Positions 46,509 through 59,499 of a stretch of DNA of 64,000 nt are shown in pieces (the stretch's first letter is position 1; the number at the start of each line of letters is the position of its first letter). Under the pieces are notes generated by a model. It was not told where the DNA came from, did not search any database, and saw only the letters and a program-made list of their open reading frames with translations. A program made the position numbers and the translations under genes. The stretch is from Zanthoxylum bungeanum (taxonomy: Eukaryota > Streptophyta > Magnoliopsida > Sapindales > Rutaceae): NCBI GenBank assembly GCA_019454045.1, contig SKCR01036751.1, forward strand, positions 186,001 through 250,000, in the 5' to 3' direction.

Positions 46509-46513
46509 TATAT

Positions 46514-48303
46514 ATATATATAATATTTGATTACGACCTCAATGAAAACACATCTATACGATTTAAAGATTTGAATGGGGTTGTAACATACCATACATGA
46601 TAAATGACTTGATTATATTATTAGTTTAGTGTAGATTTTACAACAAAAATCATTAGGATTAGTCTAATCTATTGATTATTTTTTGAAAAATCATTAAATA
46701 TAAGGTAAGATTAACTTCTTTATTATGTTATCGGTGTGGTATTTGACATATGTGAAATTAAATATTTACTGATGCGTAAATATATTTTTGATCTCTTATT
46801 TCTCTTCTAAGACTTAAATATTGATGATAAAATTTGAGAGAGTACAAATCAATATTTACTTTAATATAAATCGAATAATATAAACGAATCTGGACCATAT
46901 TGTCATTCCCGGACTAAAGAAGCAAGCCAAGGTGAGTTTCGACATTTCAGTAAATTTTCGTATAACGGACTACAAAAGTCTCCCAACCGCAAAACCGTCA
47001 ACTCAACAGACGGCAGGGTAACAGCGTTACGTTTGGAACGGAGAACGGAAAGCAAAGAAAACGGCGAGCGAGCTAGTGCTCGAGTGAGGACCCCACCGCA
47101 CGCCGGCACGCGAGGTAGGGTGGCAGATGACAACAGTGGATGGGCGCACGTGAGCTGCTGCCCCTAACTCACGTGCGTACGCCCACGAAATTTTCGTAAC
47201 AAATGGAACTACTCCTACAGCCAGAGGGTCCCGTCACGTCATCAAGGCACGTACGTATGCAACTTGCATCTCAATTCTCACATGGCTTATGGCTAACTAA
47301 GCTATAACCCACACTAGTACATGCACCATTTTTTTTTACTAATATAAATCATTTTATTTTATATAAATTAATCATGAATTATGAGTTTTAAATTTTAAAT
47401 AAAAACTTTACATATAATTATTTTATTCTGGTAGCCTATTACCCCTTCCTATTAGCAAATTATATGAAATCTGTAACAATTTTGATAAAAGATTGAGAAC
47501 AAAATTATATAAATTATGAATAAATATTATCAAATTCAACTAAACATATTAGCCTTCTCAATCCAGATTGATCAATATTTCTTATTTCTTATTTTTTGAT
47601 AATCGGGGGTGTGCGGTTCAGTTTACGCACACCTCGATAATCCCCGAGATTTGTATTCCATACTCTTGGAAGTTTCCCAGCACAGATCAAGGTAAGTCTT
47701 TGGCTTATTACATTAGGGGACATGACCCCAAAGAAATACATATGGTGAGATTCGAACCTTAAATCTGAGAGGGAATAAACCACTAAAGTCCAAAATTTTT
47801 ATTACTGAAACAACCCATTGGGGTTAATATTTCTTAAATTTTTTAAAGGCAAAATACAAAGTCTTTCCACCGAAATTAAAACATCTTGAAAAAAAAACAA
47901 AACAAAACAAAACAAACAAACAAACTTAAGGCTATTGTTTGAAGAAACGTCAGTTTACAATGAAGTGATAAGTAATTATGGCGGAAATCATCAAACACGT
48001 CATAATTGTTCATAATAGTTTATTATTACACAATTAGCAAAGTCAGGGTATTAACATTAATGAACAACAAACACAAAGATATTTATTATATTTTACAATT
48101 AATCAGTAATTCAAAATTAATTTGGAAGTCAACCTCTTGAAGAAACAACGTCCAAGCGTCTACAGATCTGTTGGTGTAAGGTAATTAAATAATTTAGAGT
48201 TAATTAAAAATTCATATTTATTTAATCTAATGGTTGTCAAATTAACTTTACATGTGAACATAATTCTTCAAATATGAGTTTGATCATTCTAATCTTTCAA
48301 ATG
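46514..48303. other. Intergenic DNA with a GC-rich stretch
   Basis: 46890-47270 is GC-rich and holds a perfect inverted repeat of CGCACGTGAG (47145-47154 and 47168-47177). A minus-strand open frame at 46903-47133 has no recognised domain. A tRNA-like B box (GGTTCGAATCT, minus strand, near 47748-47758) may mark an old SINE. The rest is AT-rich. Confidence 0.4.
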
Positions 48304-48308
48304 ATAAT

Positions 48309-49418
48309 TGAGAATTCGATTTTAAACAAGGTTCTGATCCTATGCGGAATTATAAACAATAAGCAGGACAAGTCATGTTACTGTTACTATGGATAAATTA
48401 ACAGGCAACCACAATAACAATTAAATAAAATTATGCTGCAAAATATTAAAACAATAGCATGAATTAAAGCAGCAAAATAAATCAAACCATACAAAATTCA
48501 ACACAATGATTTTGGTGACGAAGTGGAAAACTCTTCCGAGTAAAAAACCACTCCGGGTATAGGCTACCACCCGAATCCACTATATAGAGAAAAACTTACA
48601 GCGATGGTCAAGACCTATGCTGGCAACTCCACCGACTCAAGTACCTCAATACTGCAAGAACTAAAGGAACTTCTCAAGCCCGCGACCCACGGCTTTCTTC
48701 AGAACCTCTGAAGTCTCTGAATAGATTATATCACCAATGACGTCGGAACTCCGACTACCAAACTTCCTCCTAAAGAATTCTAAAGGCTTAGGGAATTTGG
48801 GTTAAGTTGTGTTAAAGGTTTATCAAAAAAACATTCACACCATCAATGAAGAAGACAATGAGATAAGAAGTCTTCAATGGTGGAATCAAAGAGAGTTGAA
48901 AGCTTTGAGAGGTTTTGGCTCAAGGGAAATATGCTTCAACTCTTTTCAACTAATGGGGAATGGCGGCTAAGAGTTATATTTATAGGTAGGGTGAAAACCT
49001 AGGGTTTTGCAGGCCAAAATCGCGTTCAAATCGCAGTCGCGTTCGAACGCTTACTTGAACGCTACTCGAACGCGCCTTTATGTGAATACTCGTTCGAACG
49101 CCAATCAAACACACAACGAACGGATGCTCTCTGGAATGATCCCGTTCGAACCCAACAAGAACGAGACTCGACATTTGCTCTCTGGAATTCCCGTTCGAAC
49201 CCGAAGACGAACGCGTCACTAACGCCACATGATCGAACCCATTCACGAACTCAGCATTAACGCCAATCGTTCGAATACTGCAACGAACGCACCATGAACG
49301 CATGTCTGATGCACAGCAGCCAAAAACCAGTCCAATTGTACAAAGATCTTCATGTAGGATTACAACTCAATTGAACTTGTTTTGTCACGGACACATGCCA
49401 ATAAAAATGGAGCTCACA
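48309..49418 (-). repeat. 3' LTR of C2
   Basis: 1110 bases. 49010-49290 is crowded with GTTCGAAC and CGAACGC motifs. TATA-like TATAAATATA on the minus strand near 48975-48984. The purine tract AAAGAGGGAGAT (minus strand) adjoins its right edge. Confidence 0.92.
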
Positions 49419-49430
49419 ATCTCCCTCTTT

Positions 49431-51040
49431 GGCATTCCGTGACAAAACACTACCAATTACAAAGACTACGGTAATATACCCAAAGATAAAGCAGTCAACT
49501 GTCAACCATCAAAACAGTGACTAATTACAATAGGACTCGATCTAATACCTAAACAAGTAATCTTGAAATAATGCCACTGCAGCAACATACCTGCTACCTG
49601 AAACATCCACAAACAACAATATATCGTGAAAAGCATTGGGATAATCAAGTAAAACATAAAGTAGGTAAAAATCTCATGCATGTACAAGTAGAAATCCCTC
49701 TCCCCTTAATCTTAACTCCCCTTAAAATGGAGATATCTAAAGGATATTATACGGCTCCCGCCTATATATTAGGCTCCCCCTTAATATCTTACTCTCCCCA
49801 TTTTTTGTCACGAAATGACAAAGGGTAAAAGAAACAGGAAAAATAACAGGAGAACATGAGACAACATATGCAAGAGCAAAAACAAACAGAATTACTCCCC
49901 CTCACTAACAGGCACATAGAGTTAGCAAAATAACACACGGGAAGTAATCCAAAAACTCAGAAAAGTGCAAAGGAAAGAACAAATTGGTATGCAATAACAT
50001 GAAGCACACACAAGCACATACTGAGATAAAAAAAACTGTTAAAGAACTGACTGAAACAACATATAAAGCTGACACAATGATACCAAGTCAGTATTCAGCT
50101 GTTTATGACATAAACAATATGCATCAATACAACACTTATGCATATGACATAAACACCAAATCATATAAAGCACTTGCGTGGAAAAATAAAGTGCATAACG
50201 AATCAAGGCTTAAGACCTTATTTTATGAGCTGGACACAGCCAAAGAAATCCATTTCTAAACAAACCAAGTCCACAAAATAGATGTTCAAACCCAGCACCA
50301 CTAGGACCTGAAATTTAGCAACATTGGTTGCATGCTATATTATTTACCCCACAAATATCATGAGCTCTATGTAATAACTCTTTCGAGTGAAGGGCTTTTG
50401 CCCTTATCTTTTGAATTTGGCCATTTTGGCTCTTTTGTACTTGAGTCTAATTTTTTTTTTTTCAAAAGGGGATAGCAAGGTCAATTAGTCAAATGTCACA
50501 CTGTTGAGCAAACAAGATATGATAGAAATTAGATTGCTATTCCAAAAACTCATACATGCGACTAAGCCTTGACAAACTAAAAACGTGTATGTGAAGGTAC
50601 AAGCACAGGATATACCAAAGGTTTTTATCACATGCACTCATGTATATAGAGCATCAAGAAAAATAAAGCATATCATACATGCATAATCATATATCCTACA
50701 TTCCAGGATCACATGCATAAGCTTTTCATGCTCTAACAAGCCGGAAAAAAAATTGTCTTTTTCATTTTCTATTTTTTTTTGGATTTTAACAAATAAAAAT
50801 AAAGACACAAACAGGCTTGTAAAACATCCAATGGTACGTGGAGTTGTATCCCGAGTACAGATCATACTACCGTCCATTCGGAATCGGCTATGAAATTTAT
50901 GTCCGGGTTTCCATCCTATATACCAAGGGACATATAACAAAAACAAGACACACACACACCCATATGCTGTGAAAACAAAATAAACGTGCAAAAACATAAA
51001 ACACACGCACACACACATGCAATGGGAAAATAAAAGTGCA
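49431..51040 (-). other. C2 non-coding region downstream of gag
   Basis: About 1.6 kb where pol would normally lie. AT-rich, several short open frames, (CA)n-rich patches near 50950-51020. No pol motif on either strand. Confidence 0.6.
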
Positions 51041-51044
51041 TCAT

Positions 51045-51869
51045 TTAAGCAGAGTTACACCGAAGTGCACTCTCATCATATCCATCAGGACACGCAGAAG
51101 AAGATGGGAATTCATCTTGCTTCCTCATCCAAACCTTTCTAGGAACCTCTTCCACATGAGAGTTCCCAGACAACAAAGCAAGTTTCTCACTCAAGAATTG
51201 AGCTTGTTTGGTTAGTACAGAAACTTGAGACATTAGATTTGACGAATCAAATCTATGAGACACACTCTTAGGCCTTCTCTTATATTTGTGCAACATGTAG
51301 CACTTAGGCCTAATATGTCCAGCCTTGCCACAGTGGTGGCACACAGGCACAAACCTCGGATGAGAGCGAGGTTTACCCACAACACCTCTAGATTGAGGTT
51401 GGGAAACAGTACGAGGAATAACAGGAGGAGAAACATGACTACACATAACAGGTTTCTTACCTAAGTCACATTTAGCTGCTATAAGCACAGCTTTGGAAGA
51501 AGAAGCCTTATTACAGTTAGGCTCAGAACTAATACCTAACATACGGTCCACCTTTATATTTCCACTAGAAAATACGGACAATTGGATTCTAGCATCTTCT
51601 AATATTTGGACTCTATTAGCTAGGCCTCTGTTCCTCTACTCTAGGTCATCAATCATCAAAAGACTTTGCTCAAATTTAGCTTGAGCTTCATTCTTTTCTA
51701 GCTCTACAGCTTTCAGCCTTTTATTGACCTCTATATTAGTCTTCTTAATAGCTAAACTCTCTTTAAAAAGTTTAGCATAAGCTACCTGAAGACTATCCTC
51801 ATCAACTGACTCACTGTGAGAGGATTCTGAACCAGAATCTCTAACATACTCGTTCCTCTCACCGGTCAC
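51045..51869 (-). pseudogene. C2 gag, C-terminal part with second zinc knuckle
   Basis: Two overlapping pieces. 51636-51869 gives a Ser/Glu-rich segment and a coiled coil (LFKESLAIKKTNIEVNKRL). 51045-51581 carries CHHCGKAGHIRPKC, a CCHC zinc knuckle, then a basic linker. A stop near 51640 separates them. In Copia gag-pol such a knuckle sits just before protease, which is absent. Confidence 0.75.
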
Positions 51870-52261
51870 ACTAGCAGGAAGGCTATATAATTGTCTTTTG
51901 GAGAATCATTACCTTCAGAATCACTAAGGGGTGCTGCCATAGCTTTCTTGCATTTAGCCCTGAGATATGTAGGACACTCGGATCTAACGTGCCCATATCC
52001 TTCACATTCATGGCACTGGACACCACGGGGTCTACTACCCATGTCCTCTCTAGACTCACTCATGCTATGCCTACTCTCTCTAGGCATATCCTTCTTATTC
52101 CTATTACTGTTATGACCACTCTTCTTAAGTTTAAGGAATTTCCTAAACTTATTTTCAAACAAGGCCAAATCACTATTCGTGATGGTATCATCGTCAAGGA
52201 ATGGGGGAAAATTTAAAGGTTGGCTTCTTTCCATAGTTAATTGGTCAATGATCGAGTTCAT
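51866..52261 (-). CDS. C2 gag, N-terminal part, UBN2 domain deleted
   Basis: 131 residues beginning MNSIIDQLTMERSQPLNF, close behind the primer-binding site. The usual N-terminal gag start (MERSQPLNFPPFLD) is joined directly to DDTITNSDLALFENKFRKFL, which in full-length Copia gag lies after the capsid-like UBN2 domain, so about 180 residues appear to be missing without breaking the frame. A CCHC zinc knuckle CHECEGYGHVRSEC follows. The product could bind RNA but lacks the capsid core. Confidence 0.75.
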   Translation of the reverse strand: MNSIIDQLTMERSQPLNFPPFLDDDTITNSDLALFENKFRKFLKLKKSGHNSNRNKKDMPRESRHSMSESREDMGSRPRGVQCHECEGYGHVRSECPTYLRAKCKKAMAAPLSDSEGNDSPKDNYIAFLLV

Positions 52262-52275
52262 GCTCTGATACCAAT

Positions 52276-53386
52276 TGAGAATTCGATTTTAAACAAGGTT
52301 CTGACCCTATGCGGAATTATAAACAATAAGCAGGACAAGTCCTGTTACTGTTACTATGGATAAATTAACAGGCAACCACAATAACAATTAAATAAAATTA
52401 TGCTGCAAAATATTAAAACAATAGCAGGAATTAAAGCAGCAAAATAAATCAAATCATACAAAATTCAACACAATGATTTTGGTGACGAAATGGAAAACTC
52501 TTCCGAGTAAAAAACCACTCCGGGTATAGGCTACCACCCGAATCCACTATATAGAGAAAAACTTACAGCGATGGTCAAGACCTATGGTGGCAACTCCACC
52601 GACTCAAGTACCTCAATACTGCAAGAACTCAAGGAACTCCTCAAGCCCGCGACCCACGGCTTTCTTCAGAACCTCTGAAGTCTCTGAGTAGATTATATCA
52701 CCAATGACGCCGGAACTCCGACTACCAAACTTCCTCCTAAAGAACTCTAAAGGCTTAGGGAATTTGGGTTAAGTTGTGTTGAAGGTTTATCAAAAAAATA
52801 TTCACACCATCAATGAAGAAGACAATGAGATAAGAAGTCTTCAATGGTGGAATCAAAGAGAGTTGAAAGCTTTGAGAGGTTTTGGCTCAAGGGAAATATG
52901 CTTCAACTCTTTTCAACTAATGGGGAATGGCGGCTAAGAGTTATATTTATAGGTAGGGTGAAAACCTAGGGTTTTGCAGGCCAAAATCGCGTTCAGATCG
53001 CAGTCGCGTTCGAACGCTTACTTGAATGCTACTCGAACGCGCCCTTTCTGTGAAGACTCGTTCGAACGCCAATCGAACGCACAACGAACGGATGCTCTCT
53101 GGAATGATCCCGTTCGAACCCAACAAGAACGAGACTCGAACATTTGCTCTCTGGAATTCCCGTTCGAATCCGAAGACGAACGCGTCACTAAGCCACATGA
53201 TCGAACCCATTCACGAACTCAGCATTAACGCCAATCGTTCGAACACTGCAACGAACGCACCATGAACGCATGTCTGATGCACAGCAGCCAAAAACCAGTC
53301 CAATTGTACAAATATCTTCATGTATGATTACAACTCAATTGAACTTGTTTTGTCACGGACACATGCCAATAAAAATGGAGCTCACA
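52276..53386 (-). repeat. 5' LTR of C2
   Basis: 1111 bases, TG to CA, nearly identical to 48309-49418, including the GTTCGAAC-rich part at 52985-53260. Confidence 0.92.
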
Positions 53387-53391
53387 ATAAT

Positions 53392-54449
53392 ATATTAGGG
53401 ATAATCTGAGGGTGAATAAGGAGAGAATGATTCTGATTATTCACTACTAAAAAATACAAACCAAAAAAGAGAATAACTATTCCATTGCTAATTTGTTTTT
53501 TATCTTTTGTGAAAATTACAAATCAAATACACCCTAAATATATTTTTAAGGGACCAGTGATTTATCCATATATTTATAATAGCCTTTTTTTCCTAAAACT
53601 CTCTGTTTGCGCGATTTTTATGCGTGAATAAAGAAGAGCGTGTAAGGTTCAAACCTCCTGAGATAAAGTCTCAGCAATGGGTGATTGATTTAGTGAATAA
53701 GCCTCCAATGGGCACAAGCACACAATTTACAGTCCTAAAGGTTACAATATACGAAATGAAAAATAAAGATATACTCATTTGAGTCTTCATTTTTTTTGTT
53801 TCCTCTTTCTCTTTGTGTAGGTGAGCTTTTATAGTGAAGCCTGTCAACCGCTTGGGAGGTCCCAGTATCTCCCTGCAGTTGTTGAATCGTGCCTTCCACC
53901 GTGCATGTCTCAACTGCTCGATCGTGGAGGGAAAACCGTACAACTGTCGCGATCGTGGGGTCAACTGCATCACGTATTTTTGTTCTAACCGTCAGTTCGG
54001 TCGTCCCGAGCTCTTCGTCGCTCTTTTCTCCATCGCCCTTCCCGCCTTCGTTCTTTCCTTCGTCCTATTGCGATTTCGTTACAGGGTGACATCTTTTCTT
54101 CTGTCAACACTCTCTCTTTTGTTAAATATTAATTTCTATGTTTCATAAGTCATCTCAATGATGTAACCAAAACATTGATTTAGTATAAGTAATTTTATTT
54201 TTACTTTTTAAAAAAAATTGCATACACTCTTCATTTTAAATGGGTAAAATAAAATATCTCATTAATAAATAAGATTTTTTTTTTATTAATTTATAAGATA
54301 AATTTAACAAATTTTTGAAATAAATGAGACGGGGACAATTGGCTTCGCCACTGATATTAGGACTCGAAGTATAGTCTAATTCATTTCATTTCAACGTGGG
54401 AAATTATCAAAAAAAATTACCTGAAGTTTGGTAAAAGTTTACAAATATA
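53392..54449. other. Intergenic DNA
   Basis: 53820-54090 is GC-rich with an open frame on the + strand (53834-54148) whose product has Cys-rich and hydrophobic stretches but no family recognised. A B-box-like GGTTCAAACCT lies near 53647. Nothing else is supported. Confidence 0.35.
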
Positions 54450-54760
54450 TAGGGATGATAATTTTTATGTCTCATTTATGATGGGATTTGAGACATATAT
54501 TTATGTCATGTTTTAGAAACGGGACAGGGTGGGATAAAAAAAATTGTCCCCGAAAATTCAAGCAGGACGAAATAAGATACCAAGATGAGACGAGATTTAA
54601 CGGGATCGTGGGGATGGGATGCGAGACATGACCATAATGATTTTTTATCCCGAAAAAATATAACGGGATGGGACCAGGATGAATTTTCATCCTAATTTTG
54701 TAAACGAACTAGGATCGAAATTGAAAAATCTCGTCCCATCCCGATTTATTGTCAACCCTA
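54450..54760. mobile_element. Small hAT-like MITE
   Basis: Starts TAGGGATGATAA and ends TTGTCAACCCTA; flanks CAAATATA and TAAATATC agree at six of eight bases. The interior has GGGATGGGATG and ACGGGATGGGAC repeats typical of this MITE type. Confidence 0.55.
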
Positions 54761-54768
54761 TAAATATC

Positions 54769-57721
54769 TTAAGATCTTTAAAATGTATCAATTTCTATCT
54801 GACGTTTTTAAAGTGTACTAATTTTCACAGATCTAAGGGGTGGAAGTCTAAAATTTATGGTGAAAACTAATATGATAAAATTTTATACACTTTAACAAAT
54901 TTTGAATTTAACTCAATTTTCACCAAATTTTTTGTGAAATATTCCAAAATTTCAATTTTGCAATGCCTTAAATGTTAGCTGAATAAATAATATTAAAACC
55001 AATATTTTGGTTATTTTTAATTTTGATCAAATCATTTGAATTATGTTTCATAAAAATATTAAAAGATATAAAATTAAAATGTATTGGAGAGTGATCACTC
55101 AAGGTTGATGTGACATGAAAATTTTTGAAAATCGAACAAACTACTTTCCACTCTATAATAAAACCGCCTTTATTCTTGCAAATATAAATCGAGGGGGAAA
55201 AGGAAAAAAAAAAAAAACGGGATCGCGTAATATTGGTTTGGGTGTGGGACCCACAACAATCGGAGCCATGAGTTGGCCACGTGTTTTAGGAGGCGTGTCG
55301 TTATGGTTTGGTGGACACCTTTTAATCACGTGATGGAGAGCGGATTCCGCGGATAAACGGACAACTGGTCTTACACAAAAGTTAAAACAAAACTATTTTT
55401 TTTTTTAATAAAAAGCTAAAAAAATTATTAAAAGTTTGCCTCTCACTTTTTTTGGATATAAATTAATGTTGATATATATTAATAAATTAATTTATATTTT
55501 TTAATATAATATTTATAAATTAATTCATATTCTTAATCAATATAAAAAATTGTTTAATTATTTGTTGCCCATACTCTTGAACGCTCAAAGAGGAGGGAGA
55601 ATATCATTTTTTTCCCTACTGAAATTAATATTTATTATTTATATTTATTGCATTTATCAATTGAGTTGCGAGCTTTTTAATTATCTTTAACACATATATT
55701 ATTTATAATGTGGACACTAACTAATTTAGTTAGTAAAATATCTTAAATGAAAACAAATAGTTTGAGATTCGAATCCTCTCATATTATATTAGACTATAAA
55801 CAAATATTTATTATTTTATATTTTATTTATCAATTTATTAGTTTTATTTTATATATTATATTATGCCATATAAAATAAAAATTTAATTATGTAATTGAAA
55901 ATAATTTCATTTAAGGAATAAAATATAAGTATTCAGTATGCATTTATTAAATTTTCCAATTTTATTAATATTTTTAAAAATAATATAAATATATTAATTA
56001 TCATGTTAATATATTGTATCTGAGAGTAAATTTATAAAAAGTTCTTAATTTTTTAAAATAAAAATAATAGAGTATTACATAAATACATAAAAATAATAAT
56101 AAGTGGTAGATAAATGAAAAAGCATTAGTTAACTGATCCCTAAACAGATTCCTTAAGAAGAGAATGTCCATGTTACAGGGAAACTCAAATTATTTCTAAA
56201 GACAAAACAACACACCCATTTTTAAATCTTGCTTAGGTCAGAGACAATACAACCTTGCATGTACTGTTACTTCCGCCATTTCCGCACTACCTTTCCTTTC
56301 TCATTTTTATTCCCATTATATATTTTATTCATAAATAAGTATTGTATTAGGGTAATTAAATACAAATTTATAGGAATAAGCCTTTATTAATTAACACCGT
56401 GAAAAGAGGAGGAAAATTCTACTCCACAATTCTGATACGGATCATCTATGTAATAATTTATGGTCCATTCGGTTTATGTACTTGTAATCGAAATGAAATG
56501 AAATTGGAATGTGCTGGAATGAGAATGATAAATCAAAATCAGAATAAATTATTTACTTAATTGTAGGAATCGTAATCGGAATGAAATAGTATTACCATTG
56601 ATGTCATTACTTTATCTAGTAATCGAAATAAATTGTTAATAAGTTACAAAAATACCCTTAGTTTTAATTACATATTATTTATTATTTATTAATGTATTAA
56701 ATTACTAAATATTAATCTATTCTTTTATTAAATGATTATTTTATTAAAATACTAAATATTGATTAATTTTATTTATTATTTATAAATTAATATAAATTAA
56801 TTATTAATTTATTTATTAATTACTTATGAGTAATTTTATTAATTCTTATCATTAATGAGAATTAGAATCTCATTCCCATTCTTCATTCCCTATTTTAAGT
56901 TAGACCCATATATTCATTCTCATTTTTATTTCAACTTTTAGTAAGTAAACATTTCTTTTATTCTCATTTCGCAATCCATCAAGTAACACGCCATTAATAA
57001 TATATTATCACACATGTAAAAATAATAAAAAACTTTCAAATAAATAGTAGTAATATTTAACTCATACTCAGTAGTGCAACCACAAATAATTTTAGGATGG
57101 CCATAAATAAATAAATAAATAATCCATATTTTATGTGAATTAAAAATTCATACTCTCATATAATTTTATTATATTCCACACAATTTTATGATTTTTTTCA
57201 TTATGCCCCCTTATTTTAACTTCTTTTAATTTTATAAATTTTTTATTCTAATCAAACCAATTTTATATATTCTCCATTTCATCCCTGTCGAACCAAAATA
57301 TTAATTCCGCCACTGCTCTTACATCTCCGTTATATTAAAAATCACTCAAAAATGAGAGCAATCCACCAATTCGGCTCTAATAATAATAATAATAATTCAA
57401 CGGATGACAGAGCACTCGAAACTTTTTTTAACTTTTTTAAAATAAAAAAAAAAAAAATTATAATCATAGGGCTTGAATAGTTGAATTTCTTAGGTAACAT
57501 CTTTTTAATTGTCAGTTTTGTTATCCCTGTGACTAATTTATTTTCGTTTAAGTGTGGCTTAAGCTGTGGACCACACCATAATCAAATGCCTAAAATTAAG
57601 TGGTTTAAAATATCACATGCATGATGCTATTTGTGCTCGCTAAAGAGAAATATCTATTTTTATTTCATGCAATAAAGATATCATTAATCGTGGCAATTTT
57701 CTATAATTTATGTTACTATAC
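54769..57721. other. AT-rich intergenic DNA
   Basis: No gene recognised. 56460-56990 reads like a MITE of another type (GGTCCATTCGGTTTATGTAC at the left, TCATTCCCATTCTTCATTCC inside and a TAAGTAAACATTTC right side), but termini and duplication are not certain. Confidence 0.35.
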
Positions 57722-58480
57722 TGTTGACGGCTGATTTTGGTCTCAGGGCAATATTTGAATATTGCTCCCCAGACAATTCTCCCTCAATAGTGAATTTGTT
57801 CGGTTATGGGGGAACCAAAAGCAAATTTGACGAAAGACAGATAAATACACCAATCAACAAGGAGATTTAACGTGGTTAGGCGGATCAGATCCCACCTACG
57901 TCCACGGGCACAGAACGGGTGATACTTTATTACTGAGATATGCTTCTCTGATATCTCTTGTGTTTACAAGTCCGATGGTAATGATCTTGATCTTGATCTT
58001 GATGCTTCATACAATTTACTTACATTTTCCCCTTCTATTTATAATAGTGAAGAAATCAGATTCTTTTTCCCATAAGGATTTCTAGTTGAAAACTACATTC
58101 ACTTCCTATATCCTATTAGGATACTGACTAATCAACATTTCCCTATGAAAGTAGGATAACTTATATTCTTATCCCATAAGAATAGGATAACTTATCTCTT
58201 TATCCCATAAGAATATGATAACTTATCTCTGGAGCGTATCTCGCTATCTGGTCGGTCTTTGTGAGATCGGTCATGATGGTCTTTTGAACTGAGAATGCTG
58301 TGTCGATCTGATAATGCCCGGTCATCCGATCTTATGTGGTCGGGTTACCGATCATAAGGTGCTCGGCCCCTAACTCATGTGGTCGGGTCGGTATTAATGA
58401 TATTGATCAACAATGGAGTTACCCTTTTTACCCATGTTGTACTGCTTAAATATCATAGTGCTTAAAAAACACCATCAACA
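57722..58480 (-). repeat. 3' LTR of G4
   Basis: 759 bases, TGTTGACGG to CCATCAACA. TATA-like TATAAATAG on the minus strand near 58035-58043. Purine tract AACTAGGGGATAGA (minus strand) adjoins it. Confidence 0.9.
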
Positions 58481-58684
58481 TCTATCCCCTAGTTCTCGGT
58501 AATAACGAGTTTGCGAGTTGATGCCGGGAACTATAAAAAAAGATGGTGTGCCGATGAATCCGTCGGTGGTCACTCCAGGAACCGCAGAGAAAAATGCATT
58601 GGCTGCAAATATGGTCCTTCCTGCCACCTTCATGTGCTCAGTCAACGAGGATCCCGATATCTACCCGTTGAGAAAATGCTTTGC

Positions 58685-59205
58685 CCTTATGCTGATGACG
58701 ATCGACTCGGTGGGACGTAACCCGACCCCGAGCTGAGAAGAACATTTGGCTCTGGGGGAATGTCACCTCCCCAGACCAATAGAGAGTCGACTATGGGGGA
58801 GATGCTCTGATCCCATGCCGATGATAAGTCTCTCGGTGGGATGTATCCCGACCCCGAGCAGAAGAAAGACTTGGCTCTGGGGGAATATTACATCCCCAGT
58901 CCAAAGAAGCCGACTCGGTGGGACGTAACCCGACCCCGAGCTAAAAGAAAGACTTGGCTCTGGGGGAATGTTACATCCCCAGTTCAAAGAAGCTGACTCG
59001 GTGGGACGTAACTCGACCCCGAGCTGAAAGAAAGACTTGGCTCTGGGGGAATGTTACATCCTCAGTCCAAAGAAGCTGACTCGGTGGGACGTAACCCGAC
59101 CCCGAGCTGAAACAAACATCGATCTCGGCGTTACAAGAGCAGACCCGAGCCGGAAAGAAACAAGTGGCATCGGCGGAACGAATCCAGCCCCGAGCCGATT
59201 AATAT
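58685..59205 (-). repeat. G4 tandem repeats shared with G3 and G2
   Basis: About five copies of a unit near 82 bases (ACTCGGTGGGACGTAACCCG, CTCTGGGGGAATG), then one copy of the 45-base unit (GGCGGAACGAATCCAGCCCC). On the minus strand these match the G3 repeats. Confidence 0.85.
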
Positions 59206-59499
59206 TTGGGACTTATTCAGAAGGGAACTGGATCCTCTTTTGAAGCCCTATCAGTTTTGGCATGGGCATCCCCTTGTCAAACCTGATGAAAACGAAAACA
59301 AAACCTTGGAAAATAAAATCAAAACACGGTGGTGATTTAACACTTATCCAAAAACAACAGTAATGATGCCTCAAAACAGCGTCCTGTTTGAGGTCTCCCA
59401 AACATAATTCTGAACCTTTCAATTCAGAGTCCCGGCGAACCAGGATTTGGATCAAAGAGCGTTTAAAATGGTAAGGGCACATCCTCTATACTTCAGGTC

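Larger units (their letters stand above)
48309..53386 (-). mobile_element. Ty1/Copia-type gag-only LTR element C2
   Basis: 5078 bases on the minus strand with an exact ATAAT duplication (48304-48308 and 53387-53391). The LTRs (48309-49418 and 52276-53386) are almost the same length and nearly identical. A primer-binding site TGGTATCAGAGC (minus strand, about 52262-52273) matches initiator-Met tRNA. Only gag is encoded; no protease, integrase or reverse transcriptase. It fits the class of non-autonomous elements with gag alone. Confidence 0.93.

Noticed and set aside
53834..54148. Small Cys-rich protein gene
   Set aside because: No recognisable domain, no clear promoter or intron signals, and a hydrophobic tail typical of chance open frames.
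55115..55333. Small open frame with a glycine-rich end
   Set aside because: Short, contains a poly-lysine run from a poly(A) tract and matches nothing recognised.
56460..56990. MITE with GGTCCATTCGG terminus
   Set aside because: Neither matching inverted terminus nor target duplication could be established by eye, so it is not listed as a firm element.
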